In this document: positions 14,487 through 23,354 of the stretch, in pieces | Layout: the number at the start of each line of letters is the position of its first letter | Numbering within the stretch: position 1 is the stretch's first letter | Origin: a virus | Strand: one strand, 5' to 3' | Virus record (IMG/VR): IMGVR_UViG_3300034356_000821 | Coordinates: 1-56,635 of that record | DNA: 56,635 bases | The notes under the pieces: generated by a model | Told to the model about the DNA's origin: nothing | The model's database searches: none | The model's input: the letters and a program-made list of their open reading frames with translations, nothing else | Translations under genes and position numbers: made by a program

Positions 14487-15873
14487 AATGTATAAACTGT
14501 TTGCCGAGGGCGGTGTCATGCAAGAGGGTGGCACAGTCGATCCAGTTTCTGGTAACGATGTACCTCCCGGTGCTATGGCAGAAGAAGTTAGGGACGACAT
14601 TGACGCTAAACTTAGCGAAGGTGAGTTTGTCATTCCAGCCGATGTGGTGAGATACATTGGTTTGGAAAAGCTGATGATGATGCGTGACAAAGCTAAGGCT
14701 GGTCTTAAGCGTATGAACGATATTGGTCAGATGGGTAATGCTGAAGAAGTTCCTGATGCTGAAGCCCTGCATAGCGGTGGAGATGAAATGGATGATGAAT
14801 CTTTCTCGTCAGAGATTGATTCCATTATGGGTGAGGATGGGGGTCAAGAATATGCAGCAGGCGGTGATGTACGTAAGTATGCGCCGGGTGGTTATATTGG
14901 TGGCACTGCAAATCAAGAACTTTATAAAGATGCACCAATCCGTGGCTTTGAAATGGTAGAGATGGTGAATAAGGATGGTCAAGTCATTTACATCCCGTTC
15001 ATTAATGGCAGACCTCAGTTATCTATCCCTCAAGGATATACAGTTAAGTCGTCTGATATAACAACTACCACACCAACTACTCCTGCAACTGGTACAGGCA
15101 CAACCACTCCACAACCTACTGATGGTGGCGGCGCTGATGCTGGTGCTCCCGCTGCACCATCGTCACCGGGCTTTACTATTGGAGAAGACGGGGTTGCTAC
15201 TGCAAATACAACAAGCACCACTATTGGTTCTGTACTAGGTGCAGTTGTTGGTATGGTTACAGGATTATCTCCTGCCATGACATCACAGATTGGTAAGTCA
15301 GCGGTCAACCAATCAAACATTGCAAACACCCAAGCTGCGTTGTCTTTCAACACTGCTGTTGCTGATAACATGGCAATGGACAATTCACCAGCCGCTACCG
15401 CTGGTCCTACTGGTACAGGTGCGGCAGCAGCCTCTGCTGGTTCCGCTGCTGCCGCTGCTGCTACCGCTGTTGGTCATTCACCCGAAGCAGTTGCTGCTGC
15501 TGCACAGGCTGCTGCTACTGCTACAGTTGGTGGCGCTGGTCCCGCTGCTGCTGCCGCTGCTGCTGCCGATGCCGCTAACGCTGTCGCTGCCGATGCAGCC
15601 GATGCTGAAGGTGGTGGTCTTGGTACTGGTATCGGTATAGGTAGTGGTGGTACTGCCGCTGCTGATGGTGTAGGTGCTGATGGTATGGGTGTCGGTGCTG
15701 GTGTAGGTGGTGTAGGTGGTGAATCAGGTGTCAGCGCCGCTGGTGAAGCTGCTGGTGGCGCACCGTCAGGTGGTGGTGCTGACGGTGATGGTACTTATGC
15801 CAAAGGCGGCTTTGTATCCAAGAAGAAAACTACAACACCTAAATCAACATCGCTAGTATCTCGTCGTAAGTAA
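14476..15873 (+). CDS. Ala/Gly-rich structural protein with AKGG motif, 465 aa
   Basis: N-terminal domain (residues 1-130) has DAKLSEGEFVIPADVVRYIG and KLMMMRDKAKAGL, a pattern repeatedly found in podovirus virion proteins. The middle holds FINGRPQLSIPQ and a Thr-rich linker. Residues 250-450 are extremely Ala/Gly-rich and probably helical or disordered. AEGG (residue 10), YAAGG, YAPGG and finally YAKGGFVSKKK occur. It sits between portal and scaffold, so a head-internal role is likely but unproven. Confidence 0.7.
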   Translation: MLNEMYKLFAEGGVMQEGGTVDPVSGNDVPPGAMAEEVRDDIDAKLSEGEFVIPADVVRYIGLEKLMMMRDKAKAGLKRMNDIGQMGNAEEVPDAEALHSGGDEMDDESFSSEIDSIMGEDGGQEYAAGGDVRKYAPGGYIGGTANQELYKDAPIRGFEMVEMVNKDGQVIYIPFINGRPQLSIPQGYTVKSSDITTTTPTTPATGTGTTTPQPTDGGGADAGAPAAPSSPGFTIGEDGVATANTTSTTIGSVLGAVVGMVTGLSPAMTSQIGKSAVNQSNIANTQAALSFNTAVADNMAMDNSPAATAGPTGTGAAAASAGSAAAAAATAVGHSPEAVAAAAQAAATATVGGAGPAAAAAAAADAANAVAADAADAEGGGLGTGIGIGSGGTAAADGVGADGMGVGAGVGGVGGESGVSAAGEAAGGAPSGGGADGDGTYAKGGFVSKKKTTTPKSTSLVSRRK

Positions 15874-15995
15874 GCTATAATATAAATGCTAAAGTCTGTG
15901 GTGGGCAGACTAGCACTTAATAACACCCACCATCATTGGCTACCTGACTCCCCGATATTATCGGCTACAGCGCGGCCCCAACTTAAAAGGTATTT
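15874..15995 (+). other. Structured RNA leader before scaffold gene, possible pseudoknot
   Basis: The 122-base gap folds densely. AGTCTG (15893-15898) pairs with CAGACT (15906-15911), leaving a 7-base loop TGGTGGG, and this loop is fully complementary to CCCACCA at 15926-15932. That permits either an H-type pseudoknot or a switch between two stems. A second hairpin, CCGAT-ATT-ATCGG, lies at 15952-15964. Such a structure could control scaffold translation. Deduced from pairing only. Confidence 0.5.
15876..15881 (+). promoter_or_regulatory. Possible -10 box before the scaffold gene
   Basis: Perfect TATAAT just after the stop of the 465-aa gene, but with no clear -35 at 16-18 bp. If used, transcription would begin near 15888 and the structured leader below would form the 5' end. 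Confidence 0.35.
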
Positions 15996-16859
15996 ATGAC
16001 TGAAATGGTAATGGAACAGAAAGCTGTTGTTGTCCCCTTTGGTAAACGCAACGCCAACCGTGAACGCATCGAACAAGAAGAAGCTGAACTTAAACAACTA
16101 AGCGAAGAAAATGTTAACGGAAAGCGCAACTCTGAAGAAAATAACGAAGACGATAGCAACTTGAGCGCTGAAGAGAAAAGCTTCAAGAAACGTTATGGTG
16201 ATCTTCGTCGCCATTCACAACAGCAATCTTTGGCTTTGCAGAAACAAATTGATGAACTGCGTAGTCAACTTACTCAGTCTACCGAGAAACAAATTAAGCT
16301 GCCAACGAATGAAGAAGACTTGGCTAAGTGGGCAGCAACATACCCTGATGTGGCAAAGATTGTAGAGACAATTGCCATTAAGAAAGCTAAAGAGCAAACT
16401 GCTTCAATGGAGCAACGCTTTGCGGCATTGGACGAACAAGAGAAACTAACAGCACGAGAAAAGGCTGAACTTGAACTTACAAGAATTCATCCAGACTTCG
16501 ACACCATCCGAGACACCGATGACTTCCATACTTGGGCAGATGAACAACCAGCTTGGGTACAACAAGCTTTGTATGAGAATGATACAGATGCTCGTTCTGC
16601 TGCTCGTGCCATTGATCTGTATAAGAGTGATCGCAACATTAGTAAGGCGAAATCGGAGAAGAAAACTTCTGGTGCAGCAGAGAGTATCAACACTCGCGGT
16701 AGCCGATCTGCTCCGTCCGGTGTAGACACTGATGGTCTAATCTACGAATCGCAAGTGAACAAAATGAGTTCTTTGCAGTACGAAAAGAACGTTGAAGCTA
16801 TTCAGAAGGCTATGCAGACTGGTAAGTTTGTGTACGATATGAGTGGCAATGCACGATAA
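15996..16859 (+). CDS. Scaffolding protein
   Basis: A 287-aa, highly charged, coiled-coil protein immediately upstream of the capsid gene. Residues 20-50 (RIEQEEAELKQLSEENVN) and 80-100 (LQKQIDELRSQL) are heptad-like, the middle has WADEQPAWVQQALY, and the C-terminus is basic and small. This is the classic composition, length and place of a podovirus capsid assembly scaffold. It acts inside the prohead and leaves before or during packaging. Confidence 0.8.
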   Translation: MTEMVMEQKAVVVPFGKRNANRERIEQEEAELKQLSEENVNGKRNSEENNEDDSNLSAEEKSFKKRYGDLRRHSQQQSLALQKQIDELRSQLTQSTEKQIKLPTNEEDLAKWAATYPDVAKIVETIAIKKAKEQTASMEQRFAALDEQEKLTAREKAELELTRIHPDFDTIRDTDDFHTWADEQPAWVQQALYENDTDARSAARAIDLYKSDRNISKAKSEKKTSGAAESINTRGSRSAPSGVDTDGLIYESQVNKMSSLQYEKNVEAIQKAMQTGKFVYDMSGNAR

Positions 16860-17154
16860 CAGTTGACAAGTTTTGAAAAATCATAGTATAACTATGACAT
16901 GGTGGTGGAATGCCACCGACACTACATCACTGCCGCTGCTTGCAACAGCCACCAGTCATTAGTACTTTTAGTAAAGACACTTGTTGTGTCAATCTGTAAC
17001 GCAAAACAATGAACTGTCAGAAATACCTGAAGTTTTGTTAGCCCGTTATTTTCCGTTGGGCACTTCGGAATAATAATGTACCTAGCGAAGTCAGCCTCTG
17101 TAGTAGTGTTAGCGTATTTAATTATATGCCAATATATCTATAGGAGATTTTAAT
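16860..17154 (+). other. Structured capsid-gene leader, about 260 bases
   Basis: Between the promoter at 16863-16892 and the capsid start. Seen hairpins: GGTGG/CCACC (about 16901-16917), GCTG/CAGC (16934-16948), TACT-TTT-AGTA (16963-16973), GACAC-TTGTT-GTGTC (16976-16990), and a longer one, TTATTTTCCG with CGGAATAATAA (17046-17076). No gene. Long structured leaders often stabilise highly expressed messages. Confidence 0.55.
16863..16892 (+). promoter_or_regulatory. Capsid-gene promoter
   Basis: TTGACA (16863-16868), 18-bp spacer, TATAAC (16887-16892). A perfect inverted repeat, TCATAG-TATAA-CTATGA (16881-16897), is centred on the -10 box and could be an operator. The strong position before the capsid gene fits high late expression. 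Confidence 0.8.
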
Positions 17155-18225
17155 ATGGCTTTCCCATCAGCAGTCGGTAACGGCAATCTGCCCAATGGTA
17201 ACTTCAGTGCAGTTATCTATTCCAAGCAAGTACAACTTGCATTCCGTAAAGCTTCTACAGTTGAAGACATCACCAATAGCGATTACTTCGGTGAAATCGC
17301 TAACATGGGCGACAGCGTAAAAATCATCAAAGAACCTGAAGTGTCGGTGCAAGCCTACGCTCGTGGTACTCAGATCACAGCGCAAGACCTCGACGACGAA
17401 GACTTCACCTTGGTTGTTGATCAGGCTAACTACTACGCCTTCAAGATCGACGACATCGAAGCTGCTCACTCGCATGTGAACTTTATGCAGATGGCATCGG
17501 ACCGCGCTGCCTATCGTCTGCGTGACAACTACGACCAAGACGTGTTGGCGTATCTGGCTGGCTTCCAACAGTCTGCTAAGCATGCTGCTGGCGACACCAC
17601 TCGTACCACTGCTCCCGGCACCAAAGCTGTTGCCTCCGCTGGTTCTGACGAATTGTTGGCTACCATGAAACTGAGCCGTCCTAGCTTTGGCAACTTGACT
17701 AGCGCTGGTTCTACTGGTGACTCCATCCCATTGGCCCCACGCTTCCCCGGCGCTACTGCTGTTTCCACTACCACTGTGTCCCCTCTGACTGTGATTGCCC
17801 GTATGGGTCGTCTGTTGGATACACAGTTTGTGGACACTCAAGGTCGCTGGTTGGTCGTTGACCCCGTGTTCGTTGAGATGTTGAAGGACGAAGACAGCCG
17901 CCTGTTGAATGGTGACTTCGGTGGTTCTGGTCTGCAAAACGGTTTGATCTTGAACAACCTGCATGGCTTCCGTATCTATGTGTCGAACAACACTCCTAAG
18001 TTTGGTACTGGCCCCGGCACTGCTGGTGCTTCTGCTCAGGCTACCAACTTCGGTGTGATCGTTGCTGGTCATGACTCTGCTGTGGCAACTGCTCAACAGT
18101 TGACAAAGACTGAGACATATCGTGACCCCGATAGCTTCGCTGACATCGTGCGCGGTATGCACCTGTATGGTCGCAAAATCTTGCGTCCTGAAGGTATCGT
18201 GGTTGCACGTTACAACGTGGCCTGA
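17155..18225 (+). CDS. Major capsid protein
   Basis: A 356-aa HK97-fold-type protein just after scaffold. Seen: an N-terminal arm (residues 1-20), a long helix/strand region (SKQVQLAFRKASTVEDITNS), GTQITAQDLDDEDFTLVVDQ, and a C-terminal segment RGMHLYGRKILRPEGIVVAR typical of P22/podovirus-like coat proteins. The ribosome site (TAGGAG) is excellent. Strong promoter, structured leader and downstream hairpin agree with a very abundant product. Confidence 0.88.
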   Translation: MAFPSAVGNGNLPNGNFSAVIYSKQVQLAFRKASTVEDITNSDYFGEIANMGDSVKIIKEPEVSVQAYARGTQITAQDLDDEDFTLVVDQANYYAFKIDDIEAAHSHVNFMQMASDRAAYRLRDNYDQDVLAYLAGFQQSAKHAAGDTTRTTAPGTKAVASAGSDELLATMKLSRPSFGNLTSAGSTGDSIPLAPRFPGATAVSTTTVSPLTVIARMGRLLDTQFVDTQGRWLVVDPVFVEMLKDEDSRLLNGDFGGSGLQNGLILNNLHGFRIYVSNNTPKFGTGPGTAGASAQATNFGVIVAGHDSAVATAQQLTKTETYRDPDSFADIVRGMHLYGRKILRPEGIVVARYNVA

Positions 18226-18232
18226 TGAAACA

Positions 18233-18260
18233 GGGGAGGCTCACGAGGCTTCCCCGTTTA
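18233..18260 (+). terminator. Hairpin after capsid gene, probable partial terminator
   Basis: GGGGAGGC-TCACGAG-GCTTCCCC (one G-T pair) followed by GTTTATAC. The T-tract is weak, so it may mainly protect the capsid message 3' end. It shares the CACGAGGC core with the next terminator. Confidence 0.6.
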
Positions 18261-18287
18261 TACATTTACACATAAAGGAAATTTAAA

Positions 18288-18779
18288 ATGGCTACTGTTA
18301 CTACTCTTGCTGGCGGCGCTACCGCTGGTCGCACTGCTGGCTCCGTGCCCTATCTGGTTGATAAAACTATTGACTTCGCTGCTGCTGCAACCGCTAAAGG
18401 TTCTGCGTTGGCTGCTGCTGACGTGATTGAGTGCATCTCTGTTCCCGTCAACACCCTCATCTTGAATGCTGGTATCGAAGTTATCACCGTACTTGGTGGT
18501 GAGTCGAACGATACAACTTTCGACTTGGGTGTGACCACTACTGAGCCTGACAACTTTGTTGACGGCTTTGACGCTGACGCTGCTGCCGCTGGTGCTTATG
18601 CACAGAACGCTGCTGCTTTCCAGCCTATCGTGATTGGTGCTACTGCTGACACTATCGACTTGTTGATTGCAACCGCTACTACCGCCCCCACCTCCGGTGT
18701 TGTGCGTGTGTGGGCTGTGTTGATGAACGTTGATGGTCGTATCGCTGCCGACGAAGTTGACCGCGACCAGTTGGCCTAA
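18288..18779 (+). CDS. Putative head decoration or minor capsid protein, 163 aa
   Basis: Follows the capsid gene and has a good ribosome site (AAAGGAAA). Ala/Thr-rich, alternating short strands (VIECISVPVNTLILNAGIEV, DTIDLLIATATTAP, VRVWAVLMNVDGR), no membrane segment. Such abundant small beta proteins after the capsid gene usually decorate the head; the sequence itself does not prove this. Confidence 0.65.
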   Translation: MATVTTLAGGATAGRTAGSVPYLVDKTIDFAAAATAKGSALAAADVIECISVPVNTLILNAGIEVITVLGGESNDTTFDLGVTTTEPDNFVDGFDADAAAAGAYAQNAAAFQPIVIGATADTIDLLIATATTAPTSGVVRVWAVLMNVDGRIAADEVDRDQLA

Positions 18780-18780
18780 T

Positions 18781-18836
18781 CTTTTAGGCTGACCTAAGAG
18801 GGAGGGTCTTCCACGAGGCTCTCCCTTTTCTTGTTT
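18781..18836 (+). terminator. Tandem hairpins with T-tract
   Basis: First CTTTTAGG-ctga-CCTAAGAG (18781-18800), then GGGAGGG (18800-18806) pairing with CTCTCCC (18819-18825), followed by TTTTCTTGTTT. The second is a good rho-independent terminator. The two stems share a base, so they may compete. Confidence 0.75.
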
Positions 18837-18852
18837 ATAACTAGGAAATATT

Positions 18853-19296
18853 ATGGCTATCACCTCCGCACTTTGCACCAGCTTCAAGAAAGAATTGTTG
18901 GAGCGTAAGCACGACTTCAATACCACTAGCGGCCACACATTTAAACTTGCTTTGTTCACATCAGCAGCATCACTTGGTGCATCCACTACCAACTACACTA
19001 CCAGTAATGAGGTTGTTGGCACAGGCTATACAGCAGGTGGTGTTACGTTGACAAACATTGACCCAACAACATCAGGCACTACAGCCTTCATTGACTTTGC
19101 TGATGCAACATTCTCTAGCGCCACCATCACTGCTGCTGGCGCTGTCATCTATAACACTACCACTGACGGTGGTTCAAGTACAACCAACGCTGTTGCTGTC
19201 ATCTCCTTTGGTGGCGACAAGACATCGACCAACGGTGACTTTGTTGTGCAGTTCCCTGTTGCAGACGCTTCCAACGCCATTATCCGTATCGCTTAA
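18853..19296 (+). CDS. Putative virion protein, 147 aa
   Basis: Thr/Ser/Ala-rich and all-beta in appearance (HTFKLALFTSAASLGASTTN, AVAVISFGGDKTSTNGDFVV). It resembles small head or tail-associated proteins found after the capsid gene in marine podoviruses. Ribosome site AGGAAAT. No specific family recognised. Confidence 0.6.
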   Translation: MAITSALCTSFKKELLERKHDFNTTSGHTFKLALFTSAASLGASTTNYTTSNEVVGTGYTAGGVTLTNIDPTTSGTTAFIDFADATFSSATITAAGAVIYNTTTDGGSSTTNAVAVISFGGDKTSTNGDFVVQFPVADASNAIIRIA

Positions 19297-19308
19297 TAGG
19301 CGGTACAA

Positions 19309-20283
19309 ATGGCAACAACTGTACGCTCTGGCGCTATATACGGTATAGGCACCTATGGTGTCGTCCGTTATGGCATTAGCAATGTAGCCTATACACCCGA
19401 TGGTGTAGCTGGTGTTGCTACATCAGACAGTGGTGTCGTCATTACAGGCGATTCCAACCACGTTGTTGTCAGCTTAGTTGGTACTGCCGCTGTAGGCAGT
19501 GTAGGTGTTGTTGGTGTAGCTGTTACAAGCGTCACAGGCGTTGAAGCTCTTGCTTCGTTGAATGACAATGTGTCGTTCAGCTTAGGTTGCAAATTCTCTG
19601 TTAATGGTGTTGATGCGACAGGTGTTGTCGGAACAACAACTGTTGTTGCCAATTCGACAACACTTCTTTCCGGTGTCAGTGCTACAGGTTTCGTTGACTC
19701 GCTTACCATAGCTGCTGATGCCAACATAGACATCACAGGTGTTGAAGCTACTTCATCGCTTGGTATAGTTGATGTTAGGTCAATTAACCGAATCCCTGTA
19801 GATGGACTAGTTGCTACAGGTGCTGTTGGTGATGTAGTTGTTGTTGCAAATGCCAACACATCCTTGTCTGGTGTTGCTGCACAGGCTTTGTTGGGTGATG
19901 TTATTATCACTGCCAATAACGTCTATGAACTCATTGGTGTAGATGCAACATCTACCTTGGGTGATGTTACCATTGCAGAGAATGCTAGGCCAACATTTGA
20001 TGGTGTCTTTGCTATTGGTGTTGTTGGTACTGTTGTTATAACTACTGTTGTTTTCAACTACAACAACATTGCTGCTCTGTACGATAGACGTAGAACTGTC
20101 AGTGTTGACAGACGTACTAGCAGCAGTGATAGAACAGTGTTTGTGGCGATGCAGGACAGAACCGTGTATGTCGATGGAGTGTCTACACCATCAACACGTT
20201 CTATACATGTGTCGAGCGAAGACAGAAAAGTGTACACGTATAGAAAACCTAGCTCATCTGACCGATCAGCATTGGTGGCTTAA
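19309..20283 (+). CDS. Repeat-rich virion protein with 22-residue repeats, 324 aa
   Basis: About residues 76-253 consist of seven to eight tandem repeats of 22 residues with consensus GVxATGxVGDVxIxAN then seven less conserved positions ending in a hydrophobic-x. The regular period and alternation of Val/Gly suggest a beta-solenoid. Upstream is a Gly/Tyr-rich head (GAIYGIGTYGVVRYGI), and the C-terminus has Arg/Ser-rich DRRT, STRSIHVSSEDRKV copies. Probably a virion surface or tail-associated protein. Structure is inference. Confidence 0.7.
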   Translation: MATTVRSGAIYGIGTYGVVRYGISNVAYTPDGVAGVATSDSGVVITGDSNHVVVSLVGTAAVGSVGVVGVAVTSVTGVEALASLNDNVSFSLGCKFSVNGVDATGVVGTTTVVANSTTLLSGVSATGFVDSLTIAADANIDITGVEATSSLGIVDVRSINRIPVDGLVATGAVGDVVVVANANTSLSGVAAQALLGDVIITANNVYELIGVDATSTLGDVTIAENARPTFDGVFAIGVVGTVVITTVVFNYNNIAALYDRRRTVSVDRRTSSSDRTVFVAMQDRTVYVDGVSTPSTRSIHVSSEDRKVYTYRKPSSSDRSALVA

Positions 20284-20302
20284 ATAGGAATAGAGGACAT
20301 AT

Positions 20303-20620
20303 ATGTCGTTTAAATGGCCTTCAAAGGACAAAGATGAAACACTAGACTACAGCATTGACTGGTCTAGGTTTCTTAATGGTGCGACGATTAGTTCCATCAC
20401 ATGGTATGTTGATAATTCCAGCGGTGTTGCCACTGTTATTACTGCTGGCTCCACCGTCAACGGTATTCAGAATGTTGCACAGACCATCAGCGGTGGTGTA
20501 GCCACTATCAATCTTGGATTGGGTACTAACAACTATGAGTACAAGTTCACATGCCAGATGGCTGACAGCACAGGTAGTGTTGCCGAACGTGTTGTACGTT
20601 TGAAGATAAAGGAACAATGA
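20303..20620 (+). CDS. Small head-tail region protein, 105 aa
   Basis: Begins FKWPSKDKDETLDYSIDWSR, a pattern found in short virion proteins of related podoviruses (F-x-WP-x-KD-x-DE-x-LDY). The rest is Ig-like beta (TISSITWYVDNSSGVATV, YEYKFTCQMADSTG). Probably structural. Ribosome site AGGACAT. Confidence 0.65.
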   Translation: MSFKWPSKDKDETLDYSIDWSRFLNGATISSITWYVDNSSGVATVITAGSTVNGIQNVAQTISGGVATINLGLGTNNYEYKFTCQMADSTGSVAERVVRLKIKEQ

Positions 20621-20621
20621 T

Positions 20622-21344
20622 ATGGCATACGACTACATTGGTTTAGTGAATGAAGTGAACCGACGACTCAACGAAGTTGAACTCACCTCTGCAAACTTTA
20701 CTGCTACATCTGGTTTCTATTCACAAATCAAAGACTCCGTAAATGCTTCGTTGCGTGATGTATATGATGCTGGTCAAGACTGGGCCTTCAATCATGTTAT
20801 TGCTGAAGACACTTTGTCTGTTGGTATTAGTCGTTATGCTTTCCCGTCTGATGCATCAACTATTGACTTTGACACCTTTCGCATCAAGGCTGACAGTACA
20901 TTGGGTAACGAAACAGTCAAGTTGTCAATCATGCAATATGAAGACTATCTTGAGAGGGCTGTAGATCAAGAATACTCGACAGACACTTCCAAACTCACTG
21001 TGCCTAAGAGTATTGTTCATGCTCCTAGTTTAGAGTGGTTGGTTGTACCTGCCCCCGATCAGGTGTATGAGGTGGTGTATGAGTACTACCGAGTTCCCGT
21101 AGACCTTCTTATCTCTACAGATGTTCCTGCTGTCCCTGAGCGTTTCAGACATGTTGTCATTGATGGCGCTATGTATCATGCATATATGTTCCGCAGCAAC
21201 GAGCAATCTGCCAACTTAGCTAAGAACAAGTTTGAAGAAGGTATTAAGCGTATGCGTACTATGTTGGTTAATCGTGTTAGCTATATGCGATCCACTGCTA
21301 TTAACCAAAGCTCGTTATCTACATTCGGTGAAAGGGTTAAGTAA
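20622..21344 (+). CDS. Head-tail adaptor protein
   Basis: A 240-aa protein resembling the adaptor/connector of SU10/P22-type podoviruses: N-terminal DYIGLVNEVNRRLNEVEL helix, an internal strand region (RYAFPSDASTIDFDTFRIKA), VVYEYYRVPVDLL, then VERFRHVVIDGAMYHAYMF-like helices. It would bind the portal ring and extend the channel. The stop is shared with the next start (TAATG). Function is by resemblance and place. Confidence 0.72.
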   Translation: MAYDYIGLVNEVNRRLNEVELTSANFTATSGFYSQIKDSVNASLRDVYDAGQDWAFNHVIAEDTLSVGISRYAFPSDASTIDFDTFRIKADSTLGNETVKLSIMQYEDYLERAVDQEYSTDTSKLTVPKSIVHAPSLEWLVVPAPDQVYEVVYEYYRVPVDLLISTDVPAVPERFRHVVIDGAMYHAYMFRSNEQSANLAKNKFEEGIKRMRTMLVNRVSYMRSTAINQSSLSTFGERVK

Positions 21345-23323
21345 TGGCTGACGGATGGCAGACATATCCTTTTGAGTTTCGTGGCGGGTTGGTATCAAAC
21401 CTATCCCCTCTACAACATGGCACTCAATCACCCGGTAGCGCACGACTGCTGAAGAACTTTGAGCCTTCAGTGGATGGTGGTTATCGTCGTATTGAAGGCT
21501 TTGATAAATACTCAAGCTCTTTCGTTCCAGCATATGGTGAGCCGTTAGTACAGGGTGGTAGCCAAACAGGTACAACATTGCTTGTCTCCAACTTGTTTAC
21601 CGCACCTGTAGCTGGTGACACATTCACAATTGCTGGCGTTACAGGCACCTACACAATCGCCACTGCTGGTGTCAGCTATAACAGCACCCACAAGCAAGCA
21701 ACACTGACCCTTACAACTTCGTTAGCATCTAGTCCTGCTGACAAAGCAATCATCAGCTTCACCAGCCATCAAGGACTAATTGAAGGTGTTGTTGCTTGGA
21801 ACAGCACAGTGCTGGTCTATCGAAACAGTGACATCTATTCCACCACTGGCTCAGGCTACACCAAAATCAATAAGCCTTCATACGGCACTGTGTTGGTTAA
21901 TGGTGGTAGTCAAACAGGTGCAACACTGGCTGTTGATGGTTTGACCAGTGTTCCACAGATTGGTGACACTTTCTCCATTGCTGGTGTTGCTTTGGTGTAT
22001 ACGGTGTTGGCTGTACCAACTGTTACTGCCACTGCTGCCACCATCAGTATCTATCCATCTTTAGCGTCTAGTCCCGCTAATAACGCCGTCATCACTTGGC
22101 AATCTGTTAGCCGAGCCAGTGGTGATAAATTACGCACTACTAAGTATCGCATTAATGGTGTCGATAAGGTGATAGGCGTTGATGGTTTTAACTATCCTTT
22201 TACGTGGAACGGTACAACCTTCACAGTGTTGTCGTCTGCTCCGTCTGATGTACTTGGTGCTGCATTTGTTGTCTATCACAAGAATCAAATGTTCTTTGCT
22301 AAAGGTGAAACCATTGTCTTCACCGCACCCTATACAGACTCAGACTTCTCTGTTGCTAATGGTTCTGGTGTCATCAATGTTGGTGGAGCCATCACTGCAA
22401 TCATTGTGTTTCGTGAAAACCTCATCATCTTTACTGACAAAACAATTAGTCAATTGACAGGTAACACGTTGCAAGACTTTGTGTTGCAGCCCATCACACG
22501 TAACGTAGGCTGTGTTGCCACTGACACTGTTGAAGAGATTGGTGGTGATGTCATCTTTCTTGGTCCTGAAGGGTTACGTTTGCTGAGTGCTACAGATCGT
22601 GTGGGTGACTTCAACTTGGGTGTGGTATCTAAGCCAATTCAAAATGAGATGACTTCGCTCATTTCATCTAGTTCATCCTTTGCGAGTTGTGTCATTAAGC
22701 AGAAGAGTCAATACCGCATATTCGGATATAACAGCAGCATTACGGCAACAAACTCAAAAGGTATTATCGGCACACAAACTGTAGGTAATGACACCAGCAC
22801 TATGTCGTGGGCAGAGACAGTTGGTATCAAAGCCTATGTTAGTGACAGTGACTATGTCAATCAGACAGAGACTTTGGTGTTTGCTCACAATGATGGCTAT
22901 GTGTATGAGATGGAAAGTGGTAACAATTTTGATGGTCAAAACATCATTGCTTCGTTCGCTACACCCTTTGTTTATATCAACGATCCTCGTGTCCGTAAGA
23001 CTTTCTACAAGATGGTGTTGTATACAGACCCACAGGGTGGTGTCACTACTTCCGTCAACTTGAAGCTTGACTTCGACAACTTTGGTTCCATTCAACCTGA
23101 GACAATTAACTTGTCGAATGAAACAGGTGTTGTAGGCTTCTACGGTAATAGCGGTGCTAAATATGGCACTACGATCTATGGCACCAAGTTGAAGAAGCAG
23201 TTTGAGACACAACTGATTGGTTCAGGGTTTAGTGTTTCGATTCAGTTTGTATCTGATGGACAGAATGCTCCGTTCTCTTTAGACGCTGCAACCATCGAAT
23301 ATAGTACACACGATAGACGCTAA
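21344..23323 (+). CDS. Tail nozzle / tail tube-like protein, 659 aa
   Basis: Size and place match the podovirus nozzle (T7 gp12-like). N-terminal FRGGLVSNLSPLQHGTQSPG and RLLKNFEPSVDGGYRRIEGF are typical. Residues 65-140 and 180-254 are two copies of the same beta domain (GGSQTGTTLL/GGSQTGATLA, GDTFTIAG/GDTFSIAG, SLASSPADKA/SLASSPANNA), an internal duplication. The central propeller-like region carries DVIFLGPEGLRLLS. It forms the distal tail channel. Confidence 0.75.
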   Translation: MADGWQTYPFEFRGGLVSNLSPLQHGTQSPGSARLLKNFEPSVDGGYRRIEGFDKYSSSFVPAYGEPLVQGGSQTGTTLLVSNLFTAPVAGDTFTIAGVTGTYTIATAGVSYNSTHKQATLTLTTSLASSPADKAIISFTSHQGLIEGVVAWNSTVLVYRNSDIYSTTGSGYTKINKPSYGTVLVNGGSQTGATLAVDGLTSVPQIGDTFSIAGVALVYTVLAVPTVTATAATISIYPSLASSPANNAVITWQSVSRASGDKLRTTKYRINGVDKVIGVDGFNYPFTWNGTTFTVLSSAPSDVLGAAFVVYHKNQMFFAKGETIVFTAPYTDSDFSVANGSGVINVGGAITAIIVFRENLIIFTDKTISQLTGNTLQDFVLQPITRNVGCVATDTVEEIGGDVIFLGPEGLRLLSATDRVGDFNLGVVSKPIQNEMTSLISSSSSFASCVIKQKSQYRIFGYNSSITATNSKGIIGTQTVGNDTSTMSWAETVGIKAYVSDSDYVNQTETLVFAHNDGYVYEMESGNNFDGQNIIASFATPFVYINDPRVRKTFYKMVLYTDPQGGVTTSVNLKLDFDNFGSIQPETINLSNETGVVGFYGNSGAKYGTTIYGTKLKKQFETQLIGSGFSVSIQFVSDGQNAPFSLDAATIEYSTHDRR

Positions 23324-23354
23324 TGCGTTATAACTAACTAGCTAAGGAAAACAT

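Noticed and set aside
17167-18162. Long minus-strand frame (331 codons)
   Set aside because: It is the antisense shadow of the capsid gene, which has a clear start, ribosome site and conserved-looking sequence.
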